From positions 1-64,000 of the forward strand of contig JAAFJS010000002.1 in NCBI GenBank assembly GCA_013298985.1: a stretch of 64,000 bases of DNA, given 5' to 3'. Shown here piece after piece: positions 41,577 through 49,913 of this stretch. The first letter of the stretch is position 1; each line of letters begins with the position of its first letter. Under the pieces are notes generated by a model. That model did not search any database and was not told the origin of the DNA. It saw only the letters and a program-made list of their open reading frames with translations. A program made the position numbers and the translations under genes. Source of the stretch: Cytophagales bacterium. Its GTDB lineage: Bacteria; Bacteroidota; Bacteroidia; Cytophagales; Thermoflexibacteraceae.

Positions 41577-41608
41577 AGAAGTTCCATTTTCAGAGAAATG
41601 GAACTTCT
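41577..41608 (-). terminator. perfect 13-bp stem-loop downstream of the esterase
   Basis: AGAAGTTCCATTT / AAATGGAACTTCT. Confidence 0.65.
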
Positions 41609-41630
41609 AATAAATTTTAATACGCCACAG

Positions 41631-42923
41631 CTATTTCGCCAATAGTTTTTCTAAAAGCCAATTCGCCACTGCCTCATTCTCTTCTGGATACGTCCAATGT
41701 CCCGTTTCTTGATACAGTTTCAATTCTTTGGGCGACGAAATCGAGTTATAAGCCGCCCACATAGAAGTTGGCGGGCAGGTTTCGTCATTGAAACCCATAG
41801 AATAAAAGCAGGGAACTTTGAGCTGTTTTGCGAAATTCACGACATCAAAATAGGCGGCAGTTTTGATTTTTGCCTCTGTGTGGTGATGTGGGTTATTTTT
41901 GTCAAAAATATGAGGCCAGCCACCCGCCCTTCCTTTGAGGTAGCCTACCATATCGGACATGGCAGGATAAGTAGGTGCAGTCCACCTGACGCGTGGGTCA
42001 AGCGCGGCAGTAACAATGGACAATGCACCACCTTGACTGCCACCTGTAACGGCTAAGTTTGTGCCATCAAACTGAGGCATATTTACCAAAAAATCATTGG
42101 CACGCACACAGCCCAAAAACACTCTTTTGTAATAATATAGGTCGCGGTTATCCAAGTTGTACGTAAAGTATTGATTAGTCCAGCCCGCACCCAAATCGGC
42201 GTACACGCTTGCGTCCATGGTAACAGGAATACCATGAATCCCTATTTCCAAGGTGATGATTCCTCTTTCGGCAGTTTTTGTATCTCCCTGATAAGCTCTA
42301 ATTCCTGCGCCAGGCACACGCAAAAGCGCAGGATACTTGCCTTCTTTTTTGGGTACGCACAAGATGCCATACAAACGTACCGTACCACCCTCGCGAAAGT
42401 TTTGAAGATTGAGGTGATACACATTGACCGTTTCAGTACAGCGTTCGGGCAGTAGGGTCATCTTGGCATCTAAGGGAACTTTGGCGAGGCTGGCTTTGGC
42501 GTTGTCCCAAAACTGAACAAAATCGCTTGGCATCTCGACTGCAGGTTGTATTTTTTCAGGCTCAAAAGCTGCCGTTGCTAAGTTTCTGTATTCCTTGCCG
42601 TCTATTTTGGCAATGACGGTGCAGCGTAGGAAACCAGCAGTAGTCATCGTTCCTCCGTCAATTTTCAAATTACCTTCTTTGAGAACCGTACTGTCTTTTT
42701 TGGTTTCAAACTTCTCTGCGCCAAGCTGATAAACGATTTTAGCATTTTTCAGAAGGTTGCCATTTTTCAGCACCATGACCGAAAAAGAAACTTTTTCACC
42801 CAACTTATAAGTCCAATCTTCGTGGTCAGGGGCTACGATAACTTTTATCATTTTTTCCGCAGGCTGGGCGAAAGCAATGATAGCAGAAAATAAAAGGCTT
42901 AAAGCCAAAAAAATCTTTTTCAT
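41631..42923 (-). CDS. acetylxylan esterase / cephalosporin-C deacetylase family
   Basis: AXE1-type: GGSQGGALSIVTAALDPRV, GFNDETCPPTSMWAAYN, GHWTYPEE. Confidence 0.9.
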   Translation of the reverse strand: MKKIFLALSLLFSAIIAFAQPAEKMIKVIVAPDHEDWTYKLGEKVSFSVMVLKNGNLLKNAKIVYQLGAEKFETKKDSTVLKEGNLKIDGGTMTTAGFLRCTVIAKIDGKEYRNLATAAFEPEKIQPAVEMPSDFVQFWDNAKASLAKVPLDAKMTLLPERCTETVNVYHLNLQNFREGGTVRLYGILCVPKKEGKYPALLRVPGAGIRAYQGDTKTAERGIITLEIGIHGIPVTMDASVYADLGAGWTNQYFTYNLDNRDLYYYKRVFLGCVRANDFLVNMPQFDGTNLAVTGGSQGGALSIVTAALDPRVRWTAPTYPAMSDMVGYLKGRAGGWPHIFDKNNPHHHTEAKIKTAAYFDVVNFAKQLKVPCFYSMGFNDETCPPTSMWAAYNSISSPKELKLYQETGHWTYPEENEAVANWLLEKLLAK

Positions 42924-43026
42924 AAAACTAAATTTTTGATTTGTAAAAGGAAATAGGTTTTTAAGTAGTTATGAGTGATTAATTATGAGTTGTGAGTTAA
43001 TATTTTCATATTCAAATATTTGTATC

Positions 43027-43040
43027 GTCCCTAAAGGGAC
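43027..43040. repeat. hairpin GTCCC-TAAA-GGGAC (TAAA-loop hairpin family)
   Basis: Inverted repeat with TAAA loop, followed by TTTCTACAAA and CGCCCACAGTGGAACT. Confidence 0.5.
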
Positions 43041-43265
43041 TTATTGAAATATAATTTACCCTAATTTTCTACAAAGCTGTTACGCCCACAGTGGAACTAC
43101 TAATGGTACTAAAACAACAGAACTCTTATTCCTGTTGATATATTTAAGTAGTCTTCTAATATGATTTATTTGCCTATTAAGTTTAAAAAGAAATAGCATT
43201 TTCGAAAAGTTAGAAAAACTTTGCGAAAATACTATTTCTTTATCTTTTTTTTAGCTATTATTTTT

Positions 43266-44345
43266 TTATCTGCTCGCCTGAATCTTGATAGATTCGTCGT
43301 GAATCAGTTTGAAAAGTTGAGCAGTAAAATCCTTGTCCAAGTTCATTTTCTCGCCCCATTCAGGTCTGGTATTGAATACTTTTGTCCATCTATCTACTTG
43401 GAAAACAGTGATTTTGTTTGTTTTTTTGTAATCACCAATTTTCTCTACGAGGGACATTCTCGCCGCCAAAATCTCTAAAATTTCTCTGTCGATGCCATCT
43501 ATTTTGCTGCGAAGGTCGTCCAGTTGCGTATTAAATTCCTGATTTTCTGTGGTTGGGCGTTTGATTTGGAGTTCTTTCAAAATCTCATGGAGGCGCAAAG
43601 GCGTAACCTGCTGGCTGGCATCACTCCATGCGTTGTCGGGGTCTATGTGGGTTTCAATCATCAATCCGTCGTAGTTCAAGTCCATGGCGCGCTGTGCCAG
43701 TGGCAAAATCAGGTCGCGCTTGCCTCCGATATGGCTTGGGTCGCAGAAAATAGGCAATTCGGGCAGTAGGCTTTTCAGTTCAATCGCTATCTGCCACATA
43801 GGAATATTGCGGTATTTCGTTTTCTCAAAAGAAGAAAAACCTCTGTGCAAAGCGGCTAATTTGGTGATTCCCGCCCCTGCAATGCGCTCAATGCCGCCCA
43901 GCCAAAGCGAAAGGTCTGGATTGATGGGGTTTTTGACAATCACAGGAATATCTACGCCGCGCAAGGCATCAGCGATTTCCTGTACCGTAAATGGATTCAC
44001 CGTACTGCGTGCGCCTATCCAAAGAATGTCGACCTCGTGCTTTAATGCCAGCTCAACGTGCTGTGCGTTAGCTACTTCGGTGGCAGTAGGCAAGCCCACT
44101 TCTTTTTTGACTTCTTTGAACCATTTTAAGCCAATTTCGCCCACACCCTCAAAGCTGTTAGGGCGAGTGCGCGGCTTCCAGATGCCCGCCCGCAAGATGT
44201 CAATGCCCGAATCGGTCAGTGCCTTGCAGGTGGTGAGTAGCTGGTCTTCGGTTTCTGCACTGCAAGGTCCTGCAATGACTACTGGTTTTTTGTCGCCATT
44301 AGGCTGTTTTTTACCAATCCAAGATTCTAATGTACTGATGTTCAT
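43266..44345 (-). CDS. bifunctional 3-deoxy-7-phosphoheptulonate synthase / chorismate mutase type II
   Basis: VVIAGPCSAET, RAGIWKPRTRPNSFEG, CDPSHIGGKRDLI; C-term chorismate mutase LRSKIDGIDREILEILAARMSLVEKIGDYKK. Confidence 0.95.
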   Translation of the reverse strand: MNISTLESWIGKKQPNGDKKPVVIAGPCSAETEDQLLTTCKALTDSGIDILRAGIWKPRTRPNSFEGVGEIGLKWFKEVKKEVGLPTATEVANAQHVELALKHEVDILWIGARSTVNPFTVQEIADALRGVDIPVIVKNPINPDLSLWLGGIERIAGAGITKLAALHRGFSSFEKTKYRNIPMWQIAIELKSLLPELPIFCDPSHIGGKRDLILPLAQRAMDLNYDGLMIETHIDPDNAWSDASQQVTPLRLHEILKELQIKRPTTENQEFNTQLDDLRSKIDGIDREILEILAARMSLVEKIGDYKKTNKITVFQVDRWTKVFNTRPEWGEKMNLDKDFTAQLFKLIHDESIKIQASR

Positions 44346-44396
44346 ACAATTTGATGTTTGTTATTCGATTTTTTTGATTTAGACATTGGTTAAAAC

Positions 44397-44435
44397 AAAA
44401 AGGCTTACTGCTCATAATGAACAGTAAGCCTTTTT
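44397..44435 (-). terminator. attenuator terminator in the DAHP synthase leader
   Basis: AAAAAGGCTTACTG / CAGTAAGCCTTTTT perfect 14-bp arms with T-run, 52 nt before ATG 44345. Confidence 0.9.
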
Positions 44436-44475
44436 AGATTTATGTTATTGCAACGCATAACAATCAGCTTTCTGC

Positions 44476-44538
44476 TCATACGATTGTGTCGTACCAGAAG
44501 TAATAAAAGCTAAAATATGTGTTGGCAGTTGGATTCAT
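44476..44538 (-). CDS. aromatic-amino-acid-rich leader peptide MNPTANTYFSFYYFWYDTIV
   Basis: 20-aa ORF with Y-F-S-F-Y-Y-F-W-Y run, between a promoter and a terminator upstream of the DAHP synthase gene. Confidence 0.88.
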   Translation of the reverse strand: MNPTANTYFSFYYFWYDTIV

Positions 44539-44568
44539 TGAAAAATTATGTTTTTACTTATTTTTTGA

Positions 44569-44599
44569 CAAATGTATTGCTTTTTTAATATTTCACAAA
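44569..44599 (-). promoter_or_regulatory. Bacteroidota-type promoter TTTG-N19-TACATTTG
   Basis: TTTG (44596-44599) and TAnnTTTG (44569-44576) with 19-nt spacing, 31 nt before the leader peptide ATG. Confidence 0.8.
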
Positions 44600-44658
44600 T
44601 TTATGCACTATTTTTTTGAAATTATTTTAAAACATTTTCATCAACTTCTTAAAAAAAT

Positions 44659-45150
44659 CTAATATTTCACTTTCACGCCATGATAGCTTTCCTGCTGTTC
44701 GTAGTCCTTGCGAAGTGGAAAGCCCTGCCAATCAGCAGGAAGCAAGATGCGGCGCAAGTCCAGATGCCCCTCAAAATGAATCCCCAGCAAATCGTAAGTT
44801 TCCCTTTCATGCCAATCCGCAGTGCGCCAAATGTGCGAAAGCGTGGGTACGCAAGGCAGAGGCTCATCAGGCTGATTGCGAGGCACTTTGACTTTGAGGG
44901 TCAGAGAGGTAGCTCTTAAAATGGAATACAAATGATAAATTACTTCCAACGTGCTTTCACTCGCGCCATGGTCAATGCCAGTGATGCAAGCTAAATGGTC
45001 AAAACCGTTTTCATGCAATATTTTGCCCGCTTCTGCTATTTTTTCTACTCGAATATGTAGATAGGGTTGCATCACTTTTTCATTTGCCTCGATGATGACA
45101 TCATGCCCTAAGTGCTTAATTATTAAGTTTTTAATTTCCTCAAACTGCAT
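44659..45150 (-). CDS. nuoC: NADH-quinone oxidoreductase subunit C
   Basis: LEVIYHLYSI, TLSHIWRTADWHERETYDLLGIHFEGHLDLRRILLPADWQGFPLRKDY. Confidence 0.93.
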   Translation of the reverse strand: MQFEEIKNLIIKHLGHDVIIEANEKVMQPYLHIRVEKIAEAGKILHENGFDHLACITGIDHGASESTLEVIYHLYSILRATSLTLKVKVPRNQPDEPLPCVPTLSHIWRTADWHERETYDLLGIHFEGHLDLRRILLPADWQGFPLRKDYEQQESYHGVKVKY

Positions 45151-45337
45151 TTTTTGGAATTGTATAATTTTAAGTAGCAAGAAAAATAAAAGTATATTAA
45201 ATGGTTCGACACACCAATTTAGGCGAATGATTTTAACCATTGCATCTGTTAGCGAAGCGCGCCTGCAACAATTCTTTGGTGCGCTTGGATAACACCAAAA
45301 ATAGTAAAATGCTTGTGGTGTTTATTCTATTTTTGTT

Positions 45338-45523
45338 TTAACTCATTTCAATATTTTTAAAAAGTTGATTATGTTGTTTTCTAAAAATACTTTGCATCAT
45401 AAATTTAATTGGCAAAACTGATTTAAAGTCAATTTCTTCGTCAATAATTGTATAGTCGTTATCTGTTTTTAAGGTAAATTCCATTTCAATCTTAGTCAGT
45501 TTAAACACAGAGGCTTTCATCAA
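45338..45523 (-). pseudogene. C-terminal fragment of an SRPBCC-like protein
   Basis: LTKIEMEFTLKTDNDYTIIDEEIDFKSVLPIKFMMQSIFRKQHNQLFKNIE resembles SRPBCC C-terminus; truncated where the transposase sequence begins. Confidence 0.45.
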
Positions 45524-45534
45524 AATACTGTGGT

Positions 45535-46338
45535 GCTAAAAAAGGAAGTGGCTCAGTACTCTCTCTTGTAGAGGAAGAGATTATCTGCCAGACCCGTTTA
45601 AAAACGCTACGCTCCTTAGATGATTTGTATGTAGTGCTTAAAAAGCAAATGGCGCAACTGACCCGTTCCAATCTGCACCGTTGTTTGCAGCGAAACCAAC
45701 TGAGCCGTTTAAGTGCTATTTTGCCTAAAGAGGCTGGCACAGAAAAAAAGAAATTCAAAGATTATCCTATAGGTTATCTGCCTATAGATACGGCTGAAAT
45801 TCATATTGCCAAGGAGAAATATTTTCTTTTTGTGGCTATAGACCGCACCTCCAAGTACGTTTATGTGGAAGTATATGACAACAAAAGGATAGAAACGAGT
45901 AAGGTTTTTCTTGAAAATGTAATTGCTCATTACCCCTATCAGTTGGATAAGATACTCACTGACCATGGTATGGAGTTCACCTATGAGTTGCTCTTAGAAG
46001 AAAAACGTCCCAAAGATAAAATACACGCCTTTGATGCGCTCTGCCAGAAACATCAAATAGAACACCGTTTGACCCTTTTCCGCCATCCTTGGACGAATGG
46101 GCAGGTAGAACGCATGAACCGAAAAATCAAAGAACACACCACTTACAAATTTTATTATGAAAATAGCCAACAATTCAAAGAACATTTGTATTATTACTTG
46201 CTGGAGTATAACTTTCATACCCCACTCAAAGGACTTAAATTTAAAACTCCTTTTGAAAAAATACAAGATGAATATAAGACAAATCCAAGTATTTTTAAAC
46301 AAAACCCTGACCTCTTAATTGTGGGACTAAACAGGTAG
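45535..46338 (+). pseudogene. IS481-type transposase, 5'-truncated
   Basis: GSVLSLVEEEII...LTRSNLHRCLQRNQLSRL, IDTAEIHIAKEKYFLFVAIDRTSKYVYVEVY, LTDHGMEFT, HPWTNGQVERMNRKIKEHT (DDE core); N-terminal HTH region missing. Confidence 0.82.
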
Positions 46339-46343
46339 TTAAC

Positions 46344-47030
46344 TCATAGATAATACATTGGAATATTTTTCTCTCCTTTGGCAAAAGCGCGTGCGGCTTG
46401 GTCAGCCCTGCGATGAGGCTCACAAATGCGGTAAGTAGTTGATAAGCTGAGAATTACCTCACAGGAGTTCTCTAAGTTTATCAGATGACCCGCACTCACA
46501 AAAACGGGCTTGATGCCGTTCTGAGAACGCAAAACTCTCCCAATTTCCTCATTTTCAAGGAATAAAGAAATATAACTTCCTTTTTCTTGCCCCAATACAC
46601 CTTCGTACTTGAGCAGTGGCTCTTTTGCACAGCCAATCGTGGGTAAATGGCTCTCCAATCCTACCAAAGAGGCAACGCCCAGCTTGCGCGGGTGAGCAAT
46701 TCCATGCCCATCTATGAGCAAAAGAGAGGGCTTGAGCGCATATTTTTCTTGGACTGACCGAATGAGTGCCAGCAAAACAGGTGCTTCGCGAAAGCTAAAA
46801 AACTGAGGAATGTAGGGGAAAGGAGTGCTTTGCAGGCTTACATAAATCCCCAAATGCTCGCCATTCCAGCGTTGGGCATCTAAGGCTACATACGCCTGCT
46901 CGCCCACGTACTGCACGTCCAAGCTAAATATAATGTCTTCATTTTCAGGAAAGTAGCTATCTTCTTTGCTGGGAATAATGACCTTTTTTGCCATTTCCCT
47001 TTGTTGATTTTCTAAATCCGTAGTATCCAT
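46344..47030 (-). CDS. nfi: deoxyribonuclease V (endonuclease V)
   Basis: SLDVQYVGEQAYVALDA, LLIDGHGIAHPRKLGVASLVGL, GRVLRSQNGIKPVFVSAGHLI. Confidence 0.92.
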   Translation of the reverse strand: MDTTDLENQQREMAKKVIIPSKEDSYFPENEDIIFSLDVQYVGEQAYVALDAQRWNGEHLGIYVSLQSTPFPYIPQFFSFREAPVLLALIRSVQEKYALKPSLLLIDGHGIAHPRKLGVASLVGLESHLPTIGCAKEPLLKYEGVLGQEKGSYISLFLENEEIGRVLRSQNGIKPVFVSAGHLINLENSCEVILSLSTTYRICEPHRRADQAARAFAKGEKNIPMYYL

Positions 47031-47206
47031 GTTGGTTGAGTTTTCAAATTGCTAAGTAATTCAACATTTTTTAGTAATTCAACAAAAATAAACATTCTTA
47101 TAAAAATACGCCGTAGGTGTTAAATATTGGTAGCAGCTATGATTCCCAGAAGATTAATAACTCCGTTAGGCAATTCCATTGGGGAGTGCATAAATAGTTG
47201 AATATG

Positions 47207-47224
47207 AAACTCCTAAAGGAGTTT
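47207..47224. repeat. hairpin AAACTCC-TAAA-GGAGTTT
   Basis: Direct reading; identical copy at 47258-47275. Confidence 0.85.
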
Positions 47225-47257
47225 ATGAGCATCGCCATTACTATTTCTACCAACATA

Positions 47258-47275
47258 AAACTCCTAAAGGAGTTT
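47258..47275. repeat. hairpin AAACTCC-TAAA-GGAGTTT
   Basis: Direct reading; identical copy at 47207-47224. Confidence 0.85.
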
Positions 47276-47391
47276 AGTAACAATTATTTTTGTTGAACTA
47301 CTTAAATTTTTCGTTTCTAAATACCTACAGTGCATTTTTTATTTTTGTTGAATTACTTAGCAAGGATTTTTTTTACGCTACAGTCCATAAA

Positions 47392-48762
47392 TTAGGCTGG
47401 AATGGCAATGTCTTCCAGTTCTTTCAGGTTGGAGAATAGCTGCTCGTCTGTGAAATAATGGTCTTGTAGCTTTCCTGCAAAATAGTCTTCATAAGCCTGC
47501 AAATCAAAGTGTCCATGCCCACAAAGGTTAAACAAGATGACGCGTTCTTTGCCGTCGCGTTTTGCCTCTTCTGCTTGGCGAATCACGGAAGCAATGGCGT
47601 GATTTGCCTCTGGTGCGGGCAAAATGCTCTCTGCTTTGGCAAATAGTACGCCTGCCCTAAAACATTCTAACTGCTGAATCGCCTCTGCTTGTACCAATCC
47701 ATCGCGCATGAGCTGGCTCACCACAGGGCTACCTCCATGATAGCGCAAGCCGCCCGCGTGTACCGCAGGAGGCATAAAGTTATGTCCCAAGGTAAACATA
47801 GGCATCAAGGGAGTCATGCCAATCGTATCGCCAAAATCATATCGGAACTCTCCTTTGGTCAGCTTGGGGCAGGAAGCAGGCTCAGATGCCAGCAACTTGA
47901 CCTTTTTGCCATGTACTAATTTTTGATGCAAAAATGGCAAAGAAAGACCCGCAAAGTTCGAGCCGCCGCCAAAAGGTGCAATGACGACATCAGGAAAATC
48001 GCCCGCCATTTCCATTTGCTTGACTGCCTCCAAGCCCACGATGGTTTGGTGCATCAATACGTGGTTTAGCACACTTCCCAGCGAATAGTTGGTGTCTTCG
48101 CGCATGACCGCACGCTCAACCGCTTCAGAGATAGCAATGCCCAAGCTGCCGTTAGAGTGAGGGTCAGCCGCCAGAATTTGTCTTCCTGCCGCCGTTCTGT
48201 CGCTTGGCGAGGCTATCACTTCTGCGCCCCAAGTGTTCATCATAATTTTGCGGTAAGGCTTTTGGTGGTAGCTGATTTTGACCATGTAAACCTCCAATTC
48301 CAAGCCAAAATGCTGACAGGCATAGCTCAAAGCACTTCCCCACTGTCCTGCGCCTGTTTCCGTAGTGATTTTTTTAATCCCTGCCTGTTTATTGTAATAA
48401 GCCTGCGGAATGGCTGTGTTGGGCTTGTGCGAACCGCTTGGGCTTCCGCCTTCGTACTTGTAGTAGATTTTTACGGGTGCGTCAAGCAGTTTTTCAAAAT
48501 CATAGGCGCGAAATAGAGGGGAAGGTCGCCATTTTTTGTAAATATCGACCACCTCATCGGGCATATCAATCCAGCGTTCCTTGGAAACCTCTTGCTTGAT
48601 AAGTTCCATCGGGAAAAGTGGTGCTAAATCTTCGGGACCTACAGGCTGCTTGGTGCCAGGGTGTAGCGGCGGCAACAACGGCGTAGGCATATCAGCCTGA
48701 ATGTTATACCACTGATGCGGCATTTCATTTTCGGGAAGAATAATTTTTCGTAGTTTACTCAT
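47392..48762 (-). CDS. TrpB-like PLP-dependent enzyme (TrpB2 type)
   Basis: RPSPLFRAYDFEKLL, YYKYEGGSPSGSHKPNTA, TTETGAGQWGSALSYA, GGGSNFAGLSLPFL. Confidence 0.92.
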   Translation of the reverse strand: MSKLRKIILPENEMPHQWYNIQADMPTPLLPPLHPGTKQPVGPEDLAPLFPMELIKQEVSKERWIDMPDEVVDIYKKWRPSPLFRAYDFEKLLDAPVKIYYKYEGGSPSGSHKPNTAIPQAYYNKQAGIKKITTETGAGQWGSALSYACQHFGLELEVYMVKISYHQKPYRKIMMNTWGAEVIASPSDRTAAGRQILAADPHSNGSLGIAISEAVERAVMREDTNYSLGSVLNHVLMHQTIVGLEAVKQMEMAGDFPDVVIAPFGGGSNFAGLSLPFLHQKLVHGKKVKLLASEPASCPKLTKGEFRYDFGDTIGMTPLMPMFTLGHNFMPPAVHAGGLRYHGGSPVVSQLMRDGLVQAEAIQQLECFRAGVLFAKAESILPAPEANHAIASVIRQAEEAKRDGKERVILFNLCGHGHFDLQAYEDYFAGKLQDHYFTDEQLFSNLKELEDIAIPA

Positions 48763-48822
48763 ATTTACTTGATAGTTAAGAGATTAAATAAAAATAAATT
48801 AGTTGGTTGGCGGAATTTAAGA

Positions 48823-49677
48823 CTATTTTTCAGTATTCTCTTCCTTTGTATTTTCTTTTTTTCTCAGTTGCCTGAACTGATAAACTATTGCCAAGTGATG
48901 CGAAGGCTGTAACTGTGGGTGCGTATTGAGCGAATAGAGCAACTCAAAGGCATAAAAAGAAAATGAAAAACCATAGCTACTGATAAAAGGCTTGGTCGAA
49001 ACTCCTGTTCGGAAGGCAAGTGTAGGGATAATTTTATACTCCAAACCTGCCTTGAAAGTTTGTGGGAAATTGATGTCCTTTTCCGTTTCCAAATTCAAGA
49101 TTAGCTTTTGGATAGGGCGATAAGAAATGCCTGCTTTCATCACCACAGGGAGGCGTTCGTCCTGAAAATCAGCCACTTTCGCCTGATTAAAGTTATAAAT
49201 ATGTGCGCCCATAAAAATCGTTTCGGTCAGCTTCATTACGCCCCCAAACTCTAAGGCTATCATGCGTCGCGTGCCTAAGCCTTCGATGGATAGCTGAAAG
49301 TAGTTGGCGCGCAATCCGATACTTACATTGCTGATTTTGTGGCTGATACCTGCGGAAAAATTGGTTTCGCGGTATGCCTCACTCCCAAACTGCGAAATGG
49401 TCAGCCCGCCTGCCATGCCGAACTTTGTAGGCGCAACGATTCCCGCCGCAACGGTATTGAACCCAACCATGCTAAATCGGTTATCAAAAGAAGTGAAGGC
49501 AGAAGTTTTGTCAATCCATGCCAGCCCGCCAATGTTGTTAAAGATAGACCACTGGTCGTTTAGGGTTACGGCGGCATTGCCCATACCCGCCGCCCTGCCT
49601 ATGCCGAAGGTGCGGATTTGGGCGCATAACTGCTGATTGGATACAAAAATTAACAAAAAAATGAAGAGGAAACGCAT
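48823..49677 (-). CDS. PorV/PorQ-like outer membrane beta-barrel protein
   Basis: Signal peptide; GRAAGMGNAAVTLNDQWSIFNNIGGLAWI is PorV/Q-like; alternating beta strands. Confidence 0.65.
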   Translation of the reverse strand: MRFLFIFLLIFVSNQQLCAQIRTFGIGRAAGMGNAAVTLNDQWSIFNNIGGLAWIDKTSAFTSFDNRFSMVGFNTVAAGIVAPTKFGMAGGLTISQFGSEAYRETNFSAGISHKISNVSIGLRANYFQLSIEGLGTRRMIALEFGGVMKLTETIFMGAHIYNFNQAKVADFQDERLPVVMKAGISYRPIQKLILNLETEKDINFPQTFKAGLEYKIIPTLAFRTGVSTKPFISSYGFSFSFYAFELLYSLNTHPQLQPSHHLAIVYQFRQLRKKENTKEENTEK

Positions 49678-49913
49678 ATTTCTAAGCGGTTTTGCTTTAT
49701 AGATTTTCAAGATGATGATGGATTTAAACAAAATTGTATAAATTTAGGTTAAAATACATAAAATTTATGTTTTAAAATGATTTTTTTCTACTTTTGAAAA
49801 GCGTGAAAAAAGATAACATTTTCATATCTTGCGTACCTTTCTACTTGATAAAACAGGCAAAACGAAATTAATCATTCATAATTAATATTTATCATTAATC
49901 ATTTAAACTGAAA

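Larger units (their letters stand above)
47050..47362. repeat. 313-bp element bounded by a perfect 16-bp inverted repeat
   Basis: TGCTAAGTAATTCAAC (47050-47065) / GTTGAATTACTTAGCA (47347-47362), with internal copies TAGTAATTCAACAAAAATAA and TTATTTTTGTTGAACTACTTA. Confidence 0.8.

Noticed and set aside
43684-44382. Plus-strand ORF of 232 aa
   Set aside because: Antisense to the well-supported DAHP synthase/chorismate mutase CDS; no recognisable domain.
44397-44435. Simple terminator of nuoC
   Set aside because: It could be read this way, but a promoter and an aromatic leader ORF lie between nuoC and the hairpin, so attenuation explains the layout better.
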